Source of the DNA: Candidatus Bathyarchaeota archaeon CG07_land_8_20_14_0_80_47_9
GTDB taxonomy: Archaea; Thermoproteota; Bathyarchaeia; Bathyarchaeales; Bathycorpusculaceae
Length of the DNA: 7,248 nucleotides
Reading direction: 5' to 3'
Assembly: GCA_002779555.1 (NCBI GenBank)
Contig: PEWI01000170.1
Location: 1-7,248, forward strand
Positions 4,855 to 7,248 of this stretch are shown here, in pieces. The notes beneath the pieces were generated by a model. The model saw only the letters and a program-made list of their open reading frames with translations. It did no database searches and was not told where the DNA came from. Every line of letters starts with the position of its first letter. Within the stretch, counting starts at the first letter, position 1. A program made the position numbers and the translations under genes.

Positions 4855-5331
4855 TTGCAGAACACGTTTAGTCTGCGGAAATTCACTACGAGTGATTTGG
4901 AAAGCGTCACTAGAATCAACCGCGAGTGCCTGCCTGAGAATTACACGGATTTCTTTTTTGTGGATTTGTATCGTAGGTTTCCCGAGACTTTTGTCGTCGC
5001 TGAGGAAGACGGGAAGGTTGTCGGTTACATGATGTGCCGCATCGAGGTTGGCTTGTCAAATCTGGGTTTCAGCGGGCTGATCAAGAAGGGGCACGTTGTT
5101 TCTGTGGCGGTGATGCTCTCGTACAGGCGTAAGCACATAGGTGAAGCCCTGGTCAATAAGGCTATGGAAAACATGCTTGTGTACAATGCGAAGCAATGTT
5201 ATCTGGAGGTCAGGGCGACTAACACTCCTGCAGTCAACCTGTACAAGAAGTTGGGATTCCAAGTCACTCGCACGATTAAAGGGTATTATGCAGACGGTGA
5301 AGACGCCTACGTAATGACAAAAAAGTTGTAG
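4855..5331 (+). CDS. RimI/Ard1-type GNAT N-alpha-acetyltransferase
   Basis: Acetyl-CoA-dependent transferase of 158 residues, probably acetylating protein N-termini as the archaeal Ard1/RimI homologues do. The acetyl-CoA-binding motif is in VAVMLSYRRKHIGEAL (about residues 82-97, R-R-K-H-I-G-E-A). It is followed by LEVRATNTPAVNLYKKLGF (about 119-137) and YYADGEDAYVM (about 144-154), a set strongly reminiscent of Sulfolobus Ard1. The N-terminus FSLRKFTTSDLESV is typical for the fold. The start is taken as TTG 4855. Upstream in frame to the stop at 4804-4806 there is no ATG or GTG, and GGAG at 4841-4844 lies ten bases ahead. ATG codons at 4824, 4830 and 4839 are in another frame and end quickly. 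Its 62-base distance from larA allows cotranscription; I see no clear TATA box in the gap. Confidence 0.85.
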   Translation: MQNTFSLRKFTTSDLESVTRINRECLPENYTDFFFVDLYRRFPETFVVAEEDGKVVGYMMCRIEVGLSNLGFSGLIKKGHVVSVAVMLSYRRKHIGEALVNKAMENMLVYNAKQCYLEVRATNTPAVNLYKKLGFQVTRTIKGYYADGEDAYVMTKKL

Positions 5332-5339
5332 AAGAATCG

Positions 5340-5354
5340 TTTCTTGTTCTTCTT
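5340..5354 (+). terminator. T-rich terminator after the acetyltransferase
   Basis: TTTCTTGTTCTTCTT begins nine bases after the stop codon at 5331. It holds eleven T in fifteen bases, in broken runs, as at many archaeal terminators. No convincing hairpin accompanies it. Confidence 0.35.
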
Positions 5355-5402
5355 GGCAAAATAAGCAGAACTCCCTCGCGCATCGGAGAACGACCGTCGC
5401 TT

Positions 5403-5410
5403 CTATATAC
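5403..5410 (+). promoter_or_regulatory. TATA box for the glyoxalase-family gene
   Basis: CTATATAC at 5403-5410 is a strong TATA core. The predicted transcription start is near 5432 and the ATG is at 5449. The 15-20 base leader contains AGGTGA (5435-5440), a strong ribosome-binding site eight bases before the ATG. This box-plus-site pair is the best in the window. Confidence 0.55.
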
Positions 5411-5448
5411 GAGAATAAATGCAAAAAGGAGTGTAGGTGAATGGAATC

Positions 5449-5838
5449 ATGTTTACTCACACCAGCATTCGGACAAGCAACATGGACAGGTCCATCGACT
5501 TCTACACCAGACTAATGGGGCTCAGCCTCCTAAGTAGGCGAGAAATACCTCAGAACAACGCTGAAATCGCCTTCCTGCACGACCCCGAAGACAAGGGAGC
5601 AAAACTCGAACTCACTTTCTACAAGAAACAGAAGGAGTTCATCCAAGCCGACTACGAGGACCGACTGTTCGACCACATCGCCTTTGAGGTCAAAAACATG
5701 GAACAAACCATTTCCAAACTGCGAAAGGAAAAAATCACAATCACAGACGAGCCATTCAAACTCGGTCCCACTGGCCCACTCATAGCTTTCATTGAAGACC
5801 CTGACGGGACTCTGATAGAGCTGATTGAAAGAAAGTAA
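5449..5838 (+). CDS. Glyoxalase / vicinal-oxygen-chelate superfamily metalloprotein
   Basis: A 129-residue single-unit VOC protein with two beta-alpha-beta-beta-beta modules, resembling lactoylglutathione lyase (glyoxalase I). The four metal-ligand positions are present: His4 in THTSIRT, Glu54 in KLELTF, His76 in DHIAFEV and Glu124 in LIELIER. The usual phrases NMDRSIDFYTRLMGL (11-25) and AFIEDPDGTLIEL (113-125) are also present. Length is normal for glyoxalase I. ATG 5449 is preferred over the in-frame GTG at 5437 because AGGTGA (5435-5440) lies eight bases before the ATG and overlaps the GTG. With His/Glu/His/Glu ligands, a glyoxalase I or methylmalonyl-CoA epimerase-like activity is possible; the thiol cofactor in an archaeon is uncertain. 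It has its own TATA box and terminates 90 bases before the MFS gene. Confidence 0.85.
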   Translation: MFTHTSIRTSNMDRSIDFYTRLMGLSLLSRREIPQNNAEIAFLHDPEDKGAKLELTFYKKQKEFIQADYEDRLFDHIAFEVKNMEQTISKLRKEKITITDEPFKLGPTGPLIAFIEDPDGTLIELIERK

Positions 5839-5858
5839 TGTGTGTTGTGTTCGGTTAG

Positions 5859-5867
5859 AGTTAAAAG
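5859..5867 (+). promoter_or_regulatory. Candidate TATA box for the MFS transporter gene
   Basis: AGTTAAAAG at 5859-5867 resembles the GCTTAAAAG box of the larA homologue. It lies about 65 bases before the ATG at 5929 and predicts a start near 5890, leaving a leader of about 40 bases. Cotranscription with the glyoxalase-family gene is an alternative. Confidence 0.35.
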
Positions 5868-5928
5868 CAACATCGTGTAGGACCTCGTAGGCTTGCATGG
5901 TGAGCGTTGATGTTGGCAAGGGAGAAAG

Positions 5929-7170
5929 ATGAAGCTCACAGAAAAGTTGAGAGGAGAATTCTCATTCATAAAGGGCAACTATGCAGTCTTGATAGTCAGC
6001 TGGATAATCGTGGATTTCGCCAGCGAACTGCCAGCCACCTACTTCGGACTCTACGTGCTCGGACTTGGTGCCACTGAGACCATCCTAGGCGTAATAGGCC
6101 TCTCCCAATTCTTGGCATTGGCTTCAATGCAGTTTCCAGGCGGCTACTTGGCAGACAAATACGGAAGAAAATGGCTCATCTCAACAATGACCTTCGGCGT
6201 AGCCCTCAGTTTCATTCTTTATGGAATCGCACCCTCATGGCACTTTCTGCTCATCGGTGTAGTGCTGATGGGCATATTTAACTCGACTTATCAGCCAGCC
6301 TTGAACGCAATGGTGTCTGACTCGCTACCCGCCGAAAGAAGAGGAATGGGATTCAGCATAATCATGCTCATAGCAAGCGCTTCCACGACACCAAGCCCAG
6401 CCGTCGCTGGTCTGCTGCGTGCCCACTTCGGCCTAGTCGATGGCATGAGAATAGCGTACGCCATCGTTGTAGTCCTCTTTCTGGCTGCAGCATTTCTCAG
6501 ATTCTTCTTCTTGAAAGAAACCGTCGTAAACACCTCCAAACCGCACCTGAAAGAGATAATACACAGCTATCCGGCAGCTCTGAAAGAAAGCTTCAGCGTA
6601 TGGAGAAAACTGCCCAAATCGATGCTCTACCTGTTCTTATCCTTCTCTATAACGATCTTTGGATTCTCAGCGACCAACCTCCTTACAGTCGTCTACGCCA
6701 CAAGAGTGCTCCGTATAGACGAGGTAGTGTGGGCCTTCACCGTTGCCATCGTGCCTATAACCACCATAATCCTGGCCATACCAGTAGGCAAGCTTGTGGA
6801 CAAAGCAAAAAGGAAAATACCTCTTCTGGCGTCAATGCTGATTTTCGGACTGGCAATGTGGGTCTTCGTGTACGCAGACCTGGCGAAAGTTGCTGCATCG
6901 CTCATCCTCGTGGGCGCAGGACAAGTAATGTTGACCGCATCTTTCGGAGCACTGCAAACTGACTTGACTCCCAAAGAGCAACGAGGAAAAGTAAACGGCT
7001 TCATCAACTTCGCCAACTACATAATCATGGCCACTGGCAGTCTACTGGGCGGATATTTGTATGAGCACGTCTCTCCTCAGGCACCATTCGTGATCGCGGC
7101 AGTAACAGTCTTGCCCTCATTTCTGCTAGCACTTGCGCTAGTGAAAGAACCAGAAAGGAGAGAAGAATGA
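5929..7170 (+). CDS. Major facilitator superfamily transporter, probable efflux type
   Basis: A 413-residue, highly hydrophobic integral membrane protein with about twelve helices, moving a small solute by ion-coupled transport or export. The conserved motif A of MFS lies between helices 2 and 3: GGYLADKYGRK (residues 71-81). A degenerate copy, GKLVDKAKRK, occupies the same place in the C-terminal half, as expected from the internal duplication. A basic, Lys-rich central loop (FFLKETVVNTSKPHLKE and following) separates the halves. Length is typical for the 12-helix DHA1-like group, often multidrug or metabolite efflux. The substrate cannot be read from the sequence. ATG 5929 follows GGAG (5921-5924) by four bases. 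Its + strand is A+C-rich, unlike larA and TBP. It begins 90 bases after the glyoxalase-family gene. Confidence 0.88.
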   Translation: MKLTEKLRGEFSFIKGNYAVLIVSWIIVDFASELPATYFGLYVLGLGATETILGVIGLSQFLALASMQFPGGYLADKYGRKWLISTMTFGVALSFILYGIAPSWHFLLIGVVLMGIFNSTYQPALNAMVSDSLPAERRGMGFSIIMLIASASTTPSPAVAGLLRAHFGLVDGMRIAYAIVVVLFLAAAFLRFFFLKETVVNTSKPHLKEIIHSYPAALKESFSVWRKLPKSMLYLFLSFSITIFGFSATNLLTVVYATRVLRIDEVVWAFTVAIVPITTIILAIPVGKLVDKAKRKIPLLASMLIFGLAMWVFVYADLAKVAASLILVGAGQVMLTASFGALQTDLTPKEQRGKVNGFINFANYIIMATGSLLGGYLYEHVSPQAPFVIAAVTVLPSFLLALALVKEPERREE

Positions 7171-7248
7171 GCCTAGCGAAGCATTTCACATAGTCAGCCG
7201 CAATTCTTCGAGAAAAAGACGGAATGGTCAGATTGGTGTAATCTCTGC
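7171..7248. other. Right-edge sequence with no assignable gene
   Basis: The last 78 bases hold no complete gene. An ATG at 7167 overlaps the MFS stop codon and follows GGAGAGAAG, but its frame stops after eight codons (TAG at 7191-7193). A second frame is open from 7177 to the edge. It contains EWSDWCNLC near the end but has no ATG, GTG or TTG start. It could be the beginning of a gene lying mostly outside, or chance. Confidence 0.3.

Noticed and set aside
5437..5448. GTG 5437 as start of the VOC gene
   Set aside because: The AGGTGA ribosome-binding site overlaps this GTG, and ATG 5449 has ideal spacing and fits the family N-terminus.
5056..5978. Minus-strand frames opposite the acetyltransferase, VOC and early MFS genes
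   Set aside because: All overlap well-supported plus-strand genes, and their products resemble no known family.
6600..7016. Alternative plus and minus frames within the MFS gene
   Set aside because: They are out-of-frame shadows of a continuous 12-helix transporter.
1..7248. CRISPR array, tRNA or rRNA genes
   Set aside because: No regularly spaced repeats, no cloverleaf-like segment with a TTCGANTC-type arm in proper context, and no rRNA-like sequence was seen in the intergenic regions.

Overview
The window looks like archaeal chromosomal DNA. It carries a two-repeat TATA-binding protein, the C-terminal part of an archaeal/ER-type signal peptidase, and TATA-like boxes roughly 25-60 bases ahead of several starts. 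Some genes add Shine-Dalgarno-like GGTGA/GAGG motifs. Gene content and protein style would suit a TACK-group archaeon such as Bathyarchaeia, but that placement is an impression and was not tested.

Layout, left to right. (1) 1-653, +: the 3' part of a signal peptidase I gene, cut by the window edge, with an unusually long membrane C-terminus. (2) 675-872, +: a small single-pass membrane protein of unknown function. (3) 922-1482, +: TATA-binding protein, with two TATA-like elements upstream. (4) 2841-1515, -: a two-gene operon, a metallo-beta-lactamase-fold hydrolase followed by orotate phosphoribosyltransferase. The second gene has no ATG, GTG or TTG start and most likely begins at a CTG. (5) 2842-3048: a divergent intergenic region with five copies of CTTGAA/TTCAAG. 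(6) 3049-3379, +: a small NIPSNAP-like (dimeric alpha/beta barrel) gene broken by a frameshift. (7) 3497-4792, +: a LarA-type nickel-pincer racemase homologue with all expected active-site residues, followed by 4855-5331, a RimI/Ard1-type N-acetyltransferase. (8) 5449-5838, +: a glyoxalase/VOC metalloprotein, then 5929-7170, a 12-helix MFS transporter. (9) 7171-7248: 78 bases in which no gene can be assigned. No gene-free stretch exceeds about 210 bases.

Most genes are independent housekeeping or accessory functions: protein export, transcription initiation, pyrimidine synthesis, protein acetylation and transport. The nearest thing to a metabolic theme is a glyoxalase-fold enzyme, an MBL-fold hydrolase and a lactate-racemase homologue within 4 kb, but this link is speculative.

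I found no convincing new multi-gene system. The most useful observations are the CTG-start pyrE, the frameshifted NIPSNAP-like gene, an approximately 4.7-kb block whose + strand is G+T-rich whichever strand is coding (flanked by A+C-rich sequence), and the CTTGAA cluster.
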